From contig JAILKU010000001.1 in assembly GCA_024693505.1 (NCBI GenBank), positions 1-64,000 on the forward strand: DNA of 64,000 bases, read 5' to 3'. How positions within the stretch are numbered: position 1 is the first letter of the stretch; each line of letters opens with the position of its first letter. Both the position numbers and the translations under genes were made by a program. The notes beneath the pieces are model-generated. The model searched no databases. It was not told where the DNA came from and saw nothing but the letters and a program-made list of their open reading frames with translations. This document shows, one piece after another, positions 9,938-18,886 of this stretch. Source of the DNA: Bacteroidaceae bacterium (lineage in GTDB: Bacteria; Bacteroidota; Bacteroidia; Bacteroidales; Bacteroidaceae).

Positions 9938-11155
9938 TTAACTGAAGCACAAGAGGGTTCCGCGAGCTGTCAGAATGAAGAAGCGGTCGGCAAGAATGGC
10001 CGGTGAGGCAATAATTTGCTCACCCGCCTCATAATGCCAAAGCTCAGCGCCATTTTCGCAGTCTAGAATCGACACATGACCGTCCTTCGTGCAGGCAAGT
10101 ACCTTGTCCTGCGCCACAAGCGGGGCACACTCGCCCGTAATGCCGCGCAGAATCTTCTTCCAGCGCATCTTCCCCGACTGGCGGTCGATACAACAGATGT
10201 GCCTGTCGCCCGAAAGGAAATAGACCGCATCCTGAGTGAGCGTCGGTGTGGACACTACGCCCCCTTCTTGCCCGTCCATATCTTCCGAAGCCGTCAGAAG
10301 TTTCCGATGACCTGAAATCTTACCGTCCTGGAGCGTCATCTCATAAACATTCCCGTTGTAATCACAGGCTACGGCCACCCCGTCGAGTATGGCCGGGGAG
10401 GCTGGCACGTAGCTGTCGAGCTTCAGCGAATCGGTCATCACACCTGTGGAGATATCTACAACCCTCACCCAGGCATCGCACCCGCCGAACATCATGTAGC
10501 CCTTCCACACAGCTGCCGTACCGTTGATGTAATAGCCTGTCTCAAACTGTCCCGTTTTCCGGCCAGTCATGGTTTCTAGCATGTACATATTGCCATCATA
10601 ACTACCCACGAGCAGCAGATTGCCAACTGCGTTAACCTTCGGTCTTTGTCTGTCATGACTCGACCATTCGCATTCAGGCTCGCTGCTCCAGACGTTGGCC
10701 GAACCGGAGATCTGTCCCAACGTCTCGTATTCCCATTGCGGCGTTATGGTCTGAAGGTCACCAATCCTAAGCGCCGTCACAAGCCCATCGATACGGCCAA
10801 CGTAAAGCATCGAGTCCACAGCGATAAAGGAGGCCTCGACCGCCGTGCCGAGGTCATAGCCGCAACATGTATCGCCCTCCAGCGTATAGCCGCGCAGTTC
10901 GCCCTTGCGGTTCATCGTATAGACGATATCATTATAAACGATAGGGGCTGCCACTGTGCGCGTCCGGGTCGTGGCACTCCAAAGTAACCTGGGGGCATCG
11001 GGCAGTGCACAGCCGGTATATCCACAGAGCGAAGCACTGCCTCGGAAGATGGGCCAGTCTCGCCGTTCCGCATCATCGCCGGAGGAGCCCTTCGCACCGA
11101 CGCAGGCGGTCAGCGCGTACATTATTATAATATATATAAAGCTCCGGTTGGACAT
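9938..11155 (-). CDS. PQQ-like beta-propeller lipoprotein
   Basis: Lipobox-like LTAC near N-terminus; multiple propeller blades (GKMRWKKIL, GAELWHYEA). Confidence 0.8.
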   Translation of the reverse strand: MSNRSFIYIIIMYALTACVGAKGSSGDDAERRDWPIFRGSASLCGYTGCALPDAPRLLWSATTRTRTVAAPIVYNDIVYTMNRKGELRGYTLEGDTCCGYDLGTAVEASFIAVDSMLYVGRIDGLVTALRIGDLQTITPQWEYETLGQISGSANVWSSEPECEWSSHDRQRPKVNAVGNLLLVGSYDGNMYMLETMTGRKTGQFETGYYINGTAAVWKGYMMFGGCDAWVRVVDISTGVMTDSLKLDSYVPASPAILDGVAVACDYNGNVYEMTLQDGKISGHRKLLTASEDMDGQEGGVVSTPTLTQDAVYFLSGDRHICCIDRQSGKMRWKKILRGITGECAPLVAQDKVLACTKDGHVSILDCENGAELWHYEAGEQIIASPAILADRFFILTARGTLLCFS

Positions 11156-11721
11156 AGTTCAGCTAATTGTTTGTCAACATTCTTCTTACTCTGTTCTGGA
11201 ATAACGACCTGCATATCGAAGCCGCGGCCCTGAAACGTAAAGCCGTCGTCGGAATTATAAACACAGAGGCCGCATCGGATGCACTTGGCAGGCTCGAACC
11301 AGAGGCGGCCGTTTACATGAACCGGTTCTGCCTGACAGGGGGGAGGCAGGGGGCCAAAGCGTGTCCACTTCGCCTTCATCCGCACCGCCAGTTCCCTTAG
11401 CCTACACTTATCCTTGCTCCCGCATACACCACAGCGCGCCTTGTGATCGCTCAGGAGCAGTTCGAGCGACATACGCCGCAGCGACATTACCTCGTCTGAA
11501 TCGACATCAATATGCATCCCCTCGGTGGGGAAGGTGGCGCAGCTGGGCATCATCTGATCGCTGTCCGCATCGCGAACCATGCACACCATGCACGAAGCTT
11601 CGTGCACGGCATTGGGGGCATAGCACAAGGAGGGGATATCATAACCCGCATCGCGCAGTTCATCGATGAGCGGGCGCTGTCCGCTTACCTCCAGTTCCTT
11701 ATTGTTGGCATATATTTTCAT
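11125..11721 (-). CDS. 2Fe-2S / 4Fe-4S ferredoxin, NuoG/HydA N-terminal-like (HoxU-like) subunit
   Basis: CYAPNAVHEASCMVC 2Fe-2S ligands; CGVCGSKDKCRLRELA; CIRCGLCVYN. Confidence 0.8.
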   Translation of the reverse strand: MKIYANNKELEVSGQRPLIDELRDAGYDIPSLCYAPNAVHEASCMVCMVRDADSDQMMPSCATFPTEGMHIDVDSDEVMSLRRMSLELLLSDHKARCGVCGSKDKCRLRELAVRMKAKWTRFGPLPPPCQAEPVHVNGRLWFEPAKCIRCGLCVYNSDDGFTFQGRGFDMQVVIPEQSKKNVDKQLAELCPTGALYIL

Positions 11722-11783
11722 GAGAACCTATTATCAAATTCAAAATTATTAAATTCAAAATTCAAAATTATCAAAGGCAAAAT

Positions 11784-14108
11784 TCAAAATTGACTTCTTA
11801 CTTTGATGATTGCATGATAATCACACTCATCGATGCACAGACCGCACTGCGTACACCTGCCGGTGTCAATTACATGCCGCTCGTATGGTGTGTATGCGAT
11901 TGCTTCGCTGGGACAAGAGCGGGCACACTTGGTGCAACCCACACAATCGTCGGTGATTTCCAGCTTCACCATCTGCTTGCACGAACCGGTGCGGCAGATG
12001 CCTTGCACATGCTCTTCGTATTCCCGGCGGAAATAGCGCAGCGTGGAGAGTACGGGGTTAGGAGCTGTCTTGCCCAATCCGCAGAGCGCAGCACGCTTAA
12101 CAGACAGTGCCAACTGCTCCAGGCGGTCGATATCCTCCTCGTTCGCCTTGCCGGTAGTCAGGCGGTCGAGGATGTCGAGCATACGGCGAATACCAATACG
12201 GCAGAACGTGCACTTGCCGCACGACTCGGAACAGGTGAAGCGCAAGAAGTAACGGGCCACATCGACCATGCAACTACTCTCGCCCAACACGACCAAACCG
12301 CCGGATCCCATGATGGCACCCATCTCGTTGAGACCGTCGAAGTCCACCCCGGCATCACACAGCCCGGCGGGGATGCAGCCCCCAGAGGGTCCGCCCGTCT
12401 GTACAGCCTTCAGGGCTTCTCCGTCTTCGACCCCGCCCCCGATCTCCTCAACAATCTGTCGGAGCGTCGTGCCCATCGGCACTTCGATGAGTCCGCCGTG
12501 TCGCACCCGTCCAGCCAAGGCAAACACCTTGGTGCCGGGACTTCCCTCCGTACCGACCTTCCTGTATTCATCGGCTCCGTACCGGATGATATAGGGCACC
12601 TGACTGAGCGTTTCCACATTGTTGATAAGTGTCGGACGGCCATGCAATCCTTTCCGGGACGGATAGGGCGGGCGCAAGTGGGGGAAGCCCCGTCTTCCTT
12701 CCATAGAGGCGATGAGGGCTGTCTCCTCGCCGCAGACAAAGGCACCGGCACCCTCGAACACACGGATATCGAAACAGAAGTCCGTACCGAGGATGCGGTC
12801 GCCCAAGAGTCCATGCTCGCGGCACAGATCGAGCGCCTTGCGAATGCGAATGACAGCCTGAGGATACTCGGCACGGATATAGAAGAATCCCTTGGCGGCA
12901 CCCACGGCATAGGCCGCAATCATCATTCCCTCGATAACGCGCAGGGGATAGGACTCCAGGAGGATACGGTCCATGAAGGCACCAGGGTCACCCTCGTCGC
13001 CGTTGCAAATAACAAAAGGAGGCATGCCGCCCACACAACTATCCGCCACAGCTTGCCATTTACGTCCTGTGGGAAAACCGCCGCCACCCCGTCCCCGGAG
13101 TCCACTGCGAAGTACCTCACCGATGGTTTGCCGGCGTGACATTCCCAGCACTTTTTTCAGTGCTTCGAAGCCACCCAGAGTTGTATATTCCTCGAGGTTG
13201 AGAGGATTGAGACGGCCGAAGCCTTCGGTTGAAATGTGAAACTGACCAGTGAGGAAGGTGTTGACGGCTTGAGTACGCTGATGCTCTGGGGTAAAGAGGA
13301 TGTTGTCCCATGTCTGGTCGGTATGCAGCGTGTCAATCTGGTTGACGATGGCATTTTGCCAACGGCGCCAACGGCTCGCTGGACGGAAGTGATGTAGCAG
13401 AATCTCCTTTACCTCGTCGGGCTTGACGTGCGGATAGCGCACAATATGGCCATCGGTGGTGGCCACATCAATCAGGGGCACCTGGTTACAGGCACCAATG
13501 CAGGAAATGGGTTTGATGTGAACCTGAATGCCCAATGACTGGCAGGCTTTTACTACGGCATCCCTCACCTCGGCGGTGCCACTGGCCTGACAGCAGTTCT
13601 CCATGCCTAAGCGCACTTCGCCCTGAATACTCCGGCCGTCAGCCGTCTCTTCGCGAATCTCCTGTGACTCCATCGCCTCAAACTCCGCCAGCACCTCGCC
13701 GACCCGACCCGGCTGAACGTGGCCGAAGATGCGGCTGTCTATCTGAACTACAGGTGCCAGAGCACAGCACCCCAGGCAAGCCACCCGCTCGATGGTGTAC
13801 TGGCCATCGGCGGTCGTGATGCCTTCCCCTTCCAGATGCAACTCACGTCTGAAGGCATCATAGACGCGGTCAGCTCCCTTCACATGACAGGCAGTACCCA
13901 CACAAACCTTAATGGTATGCTTACCGTAAGGCACCATTCTGAACTGCGAGTAGAAGGACGCTACGCTGATAAGCCGAGCACGGCTGACACCCGTCTGTTC
14001 GCAGAGGCGGTCGAGCTCGTCAGGCTGCAGGTAACCGAACTTCTGCTGTATCTCCTGCAGGCGCGGTATCAGGTCTCCGCCTATGGCATCAAATTCTTTA
14101 CTTCTCAT
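11784..14108 (-). CDS. fused NuoE-NuoF type NADH-dehydrogenase/diaphorase subunit with C-terminal 2x[4Fe-4S]
   Basis: NuoE motif CVGTACHVKGAD...CLGCCALAPV; second 2Fe-2S-like CIGACNQVPL; NuoF GLRGRGGGGFPTGRKW, CNGDEGDPGAFMDR, ESCGKCTFCRIG; C-terminal CVGCTKCARSCP...CTQCGLCIDEC. Confidence 0.92.
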   Translation of the reverse strand: MRSKEFDAIGGDLIPRLQEIQQKFGYLQPDELDRLCEQTGVSRARLISVASFYSQFRMVPYGKHTIKVCVGTACHVKGADRVYDAFRRELHLEGEGITTADGQYTIERVACLGCCALAPVVQIDSRIFGHVQPGRVGEVLAEFEAMESQEIREETADGRSIQGEVRLGMENCCQASGTAEVRDAVVKACQSLGIQVHIKPISCIGACNQVPLIDVATTDGHIVRYPHVKPDEVKEILLHHFRPASRWRRWQNAIVNQIDTLHTDQTWDNILFTPEHQRTQAVNTFLTGQFHISTEGFGRLNPLNLEEYTTLGGFEALKKVLGMSRRQTIGEVLRSGLRGRGGGGFPTGRKWQAVADSCVGGMPPFVICNGDEGDPGAFMDRILLESYPLRVIEGMMIAAYAVGAAKGFFYIRAEYPQAVIRIRKALDLCREHGLLGDRILGTDFCFDIRVFEGAGAFVCGEETALIASMEGRRGFPHLRPPYPSRKGLHGRPTLINNVETLSQVPYIIRYGADEYRKVGTEGSPGTKVFALAGRVRHGGLIEVPMGTTLRQIVEEIGGGVEDGEALKAVQTGGPSGGCIPAGLCDAGVDFDGLNEMGAIMGSGGLVVLGESSCMVDVARYFLRFTCSESCGKCTFCRIGIRRMLDILDRLTTGKANEEDIDRLEQLALSVKRAALCGLGKTAPNPVLSTLRYFRREYEEHVQGICRTGSCKQMVKLEITDDCVGCTKCARSCPSEAIAYTPYERHVIDTGRCTQCGLCIDECDYHAIIKVRSQF

Positions 14109-14109
14109 T

Positions 14110-15984
14110 TTACTTTTCCCTTTTCACACAATACAGCGACTCATCAGTCCTCACTATCATCATGCCGTCGGTGAAGGCCGGCGTGGCGAAGGTCTTCTCG
14201 CCTGTCTCGAACGAAGTAATGAGGTCGAACGTGCTTGATTTGAAGATATAGACCTTACCGCTATTGCTAAACAGATAAACCTTACCATCGACCACCACCG
14301 GCGATGAATAGAAGGGTGTTGTCAGGTCATGCTCCTTCTTCACTTCGCCCGTCTTGGCATCATAGGCACATACCATGCCGTAGCTAGTGGCACAAAACAC
14401 GAAATCTTTCGTCGCAGCCAGACTCGAGCACTCCGGCAGATAGTCACTGGCCTCCCAAAGCGTTTCACCTGTAGCACCGTCAATAGCTATGCACGTGGCG
14501 TACTCGCTGGCACCGAATACCAGGCCATCTGCACTAGCCGGACTCGAGCCAACCTCACCGCTCATGCAATCTACACGCCACAACTCCGCACCATCGCCTG
14601 GATTGTATGCGGCAATGGCAGGATTGCCCATCACCACCAGGGTTGATTTGCCGCCCAGCTTGGCTATGATCGGCGAGCTCCAGGCTATCTTGTCCTTTGT
14701 CGCCTTACTCCATATCTGGTTGCCGTTCTTCGTGTTAAGAGCCAGAATCCGGGCATCCGAATTGTTCTGGTACTGTATGATGAGTATATTGCCAAACATC
14801 AGCAGGGAAGAGGCATAACCATAGTGATTGTCGGGCAAACCGATATTCTTCGCCCAAAGACGCTTGCCGTCCATGTTGGCACAAATCACGTCGCCCGTTG
14901 CAAAGATGGCCGCTACTTCCGAACCGTTCGTGGCCACCGTACTGGCCGCCAGGCCCGTATCGTCATTCACCTTTGGCATAGAACTAGGCGATCCGCTGAT
15001 GCCGTCGGCCTTTACAGTCCATTTCAGTTCGCCCGTCCATACATCAAAGCAGTAGAGTTCGCGTGCCTGCTCGTCAGCCCCTGTGATGAAGACATTATGC
15101 CCTGTGATGACAGGCGAGTTATAACCATGTTTGGGAACCGTTGACTGCCAGAGAATGTTCTTCTTGCTTTTCAGATTCCACGATGTAGCGATGCCCCGGG
15201 CCGATGAAGTACCGCTGGAGTTGTTGCCACGGAAGGCCTTTGATGCAATCTTCAGTTCGGGCAACTCCTCCGCCACGACAGCCGTATCGGTCTCCACCAC
15301 CTTCGCGCTGTCGATCTTCACTATAATTGTGCTGTCAGCCTTGACCTTTGGTCGAGCCTGCTTTTGCTCGGCATAGCTGGAAAAATTTCCACTCTGCTCT
15401 CGCTTACTCGCAGCCTTCAGACTATCAGCTTGGGCCAAGGCAATCTCCTGAAGCGAATCCTGCACAGCTTCTGTCCCTTCCTGTGGCATCTCAGACTTAT
15501 CTTCTACATCATCGGACTGTGCCGTCAACGCCTTGGTGCCAACGGACTGGAAGATAAAGACAGCGATGCCCACTAAAGCTGCTGCACCCGCGGCCCAGGA
15601 GAGGTACTTGCGGGCATGGCTCTTGGTCATCCACTCGTCTATGGGATCCAGCTCCTTCTCGGGCAGGTTCTTCGTGTCCTTATAATAAAGAGCCAGGCAT
15701 GCCACTAAGACGGTCACCATGCCGACAAGCAGGTAGATGCCGGTTTTCAGCTGACCTTCCTGCACAAAGTAAGCCTTGCGCGAAAGCAGATCCAACTGAC
15801 GGATCTGCTGCTGAAGCTTCTGGTTCTCGTCATTGCTTTCATTCAAAGCCTTCAGCGTCTCCATCACTTCGCTCTCGAGCGGCGACACATGCTGCATCTG
15901 ATAGTAACTCACACCCAGCATGCTGGCCAGGGCGAGCACGAAGACAGCTGTAACGATGGCTGTATTACGATATAGTTTTCTCAT
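14110..15984 (-). CDS. membrane-anchored PQQ-like beta-propeller protein
   Basis: N-terminal TM helix, coiled coil, further TM segments, then >=6 propeller blades (GELKWTV, GNQIWSK, GAELWRV, GETLWEA). Confidence 0.82.
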   Translation of the reverse strand: MRKLYRNTAIVTAVFVLALASMLGVSYYQMQHVSPLESEVMETLKALNESNDENQKLQQQIRQLDLLSRKAYFVQEGQLKTGIYLLVGMVTVLVACLALYYKDTKNLPEKELDPIDEWMTKSHARKYLSWAAGAAALVGIAVFIFQSVGTKALTAQSDDVEDKSEMPQEGTEAVQDSLQEIALAQADSLKAASKREQSGNFSSYAEQKQARPKVKADSTIIVKIDSAKVVETDTAVVAEELPELKIASKAFRGNNSSGTSSARGIATSWNLKSKKNILWQSTVPKHGYNSPVITGHNVFITGADEQARELYCFDVWTGELKWTVKADGISGSPSSMPKVNDDTGLAASTVATNGSEVAAIFATGDVICANMDGKRLWAKNIGLPDNHYGYASSLLMFGNILIIQYQNNSDARILALNTKNGNQIWSKATKDKIAWSSPIIAKLGGKSTLVVMGNPAIAAYNPGDGAELWRVDCMSGEVGSSPASADGLVFGASEYATCIAIDGATGETLWEASDYLPECSSLAATKDFVFCATSYGMVCAYDAKTGEVKKEHDLTTPFYSSPVVVDGKVYLFSNSGKVYIFKSSTFDLITSFETGEKTFATPAFTDGMMIVRTDESLYCVKREK

Positions 15985-17248
15985 GTTTCTTGATGTTTAT
16001 ATTCTGAGGACAATAGCTAAAGCATCTGCCGCACATTGTGCAGTGAGCCGAAGAAACTTCATACGTCTTGCGGCTGCGCTTGAGCGACAACTTCAGGAGT
16101 TTGAAACCGATGATGAACCCTATCAATGCACCGGCGAGGCGGGTGTAGAACCTGTAGTCAAGCCGTACCTCATCCACCCTGGCTTTCAACTCTTCAATAT
16201 TACCGCCCAGGGCATTGAAGGTCTCCACCTCCAATGGCACCTCCATGTCGGGACGGGCTTGTTGCTGCAGGAGCAATTCATAAAGATAGACATCCTTGTG
16301 GGCAAGGCTCAGGGCATCGCTCTGCCCGCCGACCAGAAATGCCCCGGCCATAGTCAGCAGGGGTAACAGGGCAGCGAAGAGGATAATACGATTAACACCC
16401 TTTCTCCGCTCTTCTCCCGTCCTGCTGCTCTGCGGGCTGCGGATAGCATCCACGGGGCAAGACATGCCACAAAGCGCACAGTTGATACAGCCCCGAGGCG
16501 TTATCTCCAGTTTCTTCCATGACAGCGAGCTGAACACACTGAGCAGTGCGCCATAGGGGCAAAGGAACCGGCAGAACGGACGACCAATGAAAACGGACAT
16601 CAGCAACAGACCGATTCCAAAGGTAATCATGCCCATGTCGCCACCCAAACGGAAAATACCCACAAAGGGATCAAGGCGGCAGATGAGGAACTGGCTACGC
16701 GTAGCAGCATAGAGGATGGTAAAGGCCAGATATATCCAGGGAATGACGGACAACGCAACCGAGACAGAACGTGCCAGGCGGAAGTTACGGATATTGACGA
16801 GTTCCTGCAAAGCACCCAACGGACAGACACCCGCACAAAAGACCCGGCCAAAGAGCAGTGCAAACAGGATGGGGAGCAAAAACACCAGGAGCACGTACCA
16901 GGGCAAGTGGTAGTCGGGACTGACCAATGACAGCACCACATTCTGGATGCTACCCACACTGCACACACAACCGCTGCGAAAGAAACCGAAGTAGAGCACC
17001 GATACAACCGACAAGGAGTAAATGACTGCCCGGCTGCGTTTCCGATAGGCACCCCACACGACAAGCGACATCATACCGATAAGCATCACGATATCCACAA
17101 CATTCCAAAACATCTCATTCGGCGCACCATGTAGAATAACAGGATACTGATAGCCCGAAGTGAAATCTGGCTTCGGGAATCGAGCCTCGGCCCAGACCGC
17201 AAGGCTGGACAAAACTCCTATTAATATAATAAATCCTCGTTTTCTCAT
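15965..17248 (-). CDS. NapH/MauN-like membrane 4Fe-4S binding protein
   Basis: Multi-TM with CAGVCPLGALQELV, CRFLCPYGALLSVF, CINCALCGMSCPVDAI, CTMCGRCFSYCPQNI. Confidence 0.85.
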   Translation of the reverse strand: MRKRGFIILIGVLSSLAVWAEARFPKPDFTSGYQYPVILHGAPNEMFWNVVDIVMLIGMMSLVVWGAYRKRSRAVIYSLSVVSVLYFGFFRSGCVCSVGSIQNVVLSLVSPDYHLPWYVLLVFLLPILFALLFGRVFCAGVCPLGALQELVNIRNFRLARSVSVALSVIPWIYLAFTILYAATRSQFLICRLDPFVGIFRLGGDMGMITFGIGLLLMSVFIGRPFCRFLCPYGALLSVFSSLSWKKLEITPRGCINCALCGMSCPVDAIRSPQSSRTGEERRKGVNRIILFAALLPLLTMAGAFLVGGQSDALSLAHKDVYLYELLLQQQARPDMEVPLEVETFNALGGNIEELKARVDEVRLDYRFYTRLAGALIGFIIGFKLLKLSLKRSRKTYEVSSAHCTMCGRCFSYCPQNINIKKHEKTIS

Positions 17249-17258
17249 TTACTATTTA

Positions 17259-17843
17259 CTAGGCATGATCCTTCAGTTGATAGGCATTTGCGTTCGAAAC
17301 GCGATGAATGGCGTCCGAGGGGCACACTCTGGCAATGGCACATTCGTTGCACTGCTGACATAAATCCTGCTGAATCTGAAGGAACAGCGAGCCATTGCCA
17401 AACGAGGTACAGCCTTTCACGCATTTGGCGCACCCGGTACAAAGCGACTCGTCGATAGTGTACTCGAAATAAGGTTCCTCCACAAACTTCCGTGTGATGG
17501 CACCAGTAGGGCACAACTGGTTCTCGGCTGCCGTATTGAGTTCCTTTACATTCGGACGATAATAGCCGCCACAGAGGTCGCAGTAGCCGCATACTCTGTT
17601 GGCATGGAAGCATTTTACCGCCGATACCGGCAGTACACAATCGGTCTCGCAACGTCCGCACTGCGTACATCTGTATGGGTCTATTTGCCAAAAGACCTCT
17701 CCTGCCTTTCCACTGCTTTTCGTAGCAAGCAATCCGCCCGAGGCAAGTGCCACACCTCCTGCCATCAGCGTTCCGCATCGGCGCAGGAAGTCTCTGCGCT
17801 CCACAGGGCTTTTTAATTTCTCTTTATTCATTTTTTTCTTCAA
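17259..17843 (-). CDS. Tat-signal poly-ferredoxin (four 4Fe-4S clusters)
   Basis: RRDFLRRCGTLMAGGVALASGG twin-arginine leader; CTQCGRCETDC, CGYCDLCGGYY, CTGCAKCVKGC, CQQCNECAIARVCP. Confidence 0.88.
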   Translation of the reverse strand: MKKKMNKEKLKSPVERRDFLRRCGTLMAGGVALASGGLLATKSSGKAGEVFWQIDPYRCTQCGRCETDCVLPVSAVKCFHANRVCGYCDLCGGYYRPNVKELNTAAENQLCPTGAITRKFVEEPYFEYTIDESLCTGCAKCVKGCTSFGNGSLFLQIQQDLCQQCNECAIARVCPSDAIHRVSNANAYQLKDHA

Positions 17844-17847
17844 CTTC

Positions 17848-18849
17848 TCACAATTTTAGCGGACAATCCTTGTCACACTGTCCACACAGTGTTTGCTGAC
17901 TAAGACGTTTATTGTATTGAAAGACTGATACTTTATTGTCTCCGGCAACGATGAGCTTATCTTTCATGATACGGATATCATAGGCTGTATGACCTCCACC
18001 CAAGGCTTTGCTATCGAGGAGGATGCTGCGAAACTCACCATCAGCGCTATAGCAACTGATGCGGGGAATGCCCTTTTCAGAGGTCAACAATTCCCCGTTA
18101 CCGGCAGGCGTAATGATAGCAGGGTTGCAGCATCCGCTGAATGCTCCGACCTCGGCTCCCGGCTTGCCGAAGGAGGACAAGAACTCACCCTCTGTCGAAT
18201 AAATCTCCACACGATGACGTCCGGGGTTGGAACAATAAATGCGATCGCCGAGGTATGTTACGGCAAAACAATAGCTGGGCACGATAAAGCCTACAGGGCT
18301 TTGGATGAAGCGGGCCAGTGTGCCGTCAAGATTATACTTGCAGACGTTCTTGTCTGCAGCGTCGGTCACAAAAACGCCATCCGGGCATACCGCAATCGAA
18401 CAGTAGTCGGATGTCTCGCTGCAGGCATCCCACTGCTGCACCGTCTCGCCTTGGCGGTCGTACACCTCGATGCGGGCAGGGAAAAGCGCATAGATGCGTC
18501 CTCCGAAAACGGCGATATCACGCAAATCGCCGGGTGTTGAGAAGTTGGTCTGCAACTCGCCGCTCAGTCCATAGATGTATATGTTATTGGGCGTAGCGAT
18601 GAATATGCTGCCGCCCTCTATGTCCAAGGCACAGATATCATCTGGAACCTCAAAACCAAAGGTGCGCCGGTAAGGTGAGACGAAATCCCCATTCTCTTCC
18701 AAGAGCGTAATCCCTTTCATCCGCTTAGAATCATAGAATAGTCTGTCGGGATGCCTGAATAGGTTCCATACGTTCCGCCCCACCACCGAAAGCGCTACGC
18801 CTCCGACAGCCAAAGAACCAATAGTTTTTAAATAACCTCGCCTTTCCAT
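17848..18849 (-). CDS. NHL-like/6-bladed beta-propeller protein with Tat-like leader and C-terminal Cys cluster
   Basis: MERRGYLKTIGSLAVGGVAL; NHL-type blades (YSTEGEFLSSFG, YCSNPGRHRVEIY); C-terminus QTLCGQCDKDCPLKL. Confidence 0.75.
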   Translation of the reverse strand: MERRGYLKTIGSLAVGGVALSVVGRNVWNLFRHPDRLFYDSKRMKGITLLEENGDFVSPYRRTFGFEVPDDICALDIEGGSIFIATPNNIYIYGLSGELQTNFSTPGDLRDIAVFGGRIYALFPARIEVYDRQGETVQQWDACSETSDYCSIAVCPDGVFVTDAADKNVCKYNLDGTLARFIQSPVGFIVPSYCFAVTYLGDRIYCSNPGRHRVEIYSTEGEFLSSFGKPGAEVGAFSGCCNPAIITPAGNGELLTSEKGIPRISCYSADGEFRSILLDSKALGGGHTAYDIRIMKDKLIVAGDNKVSVFQYNKRLSQQTLCGQCDKDCPLKL

Positions 18850-18886
18850 ATTTTAAATTCATTGTCCATTGTTCATTGTCCATTGT

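Noticed and set aside
11784-14108. Complete complex I or bifurcating hydrogenase operon
   Set aside because: Only NuoE/F and a partial NuoG/HydA-like ferredoxin are present; no membrane Nuo subunits or H-cluster domain found
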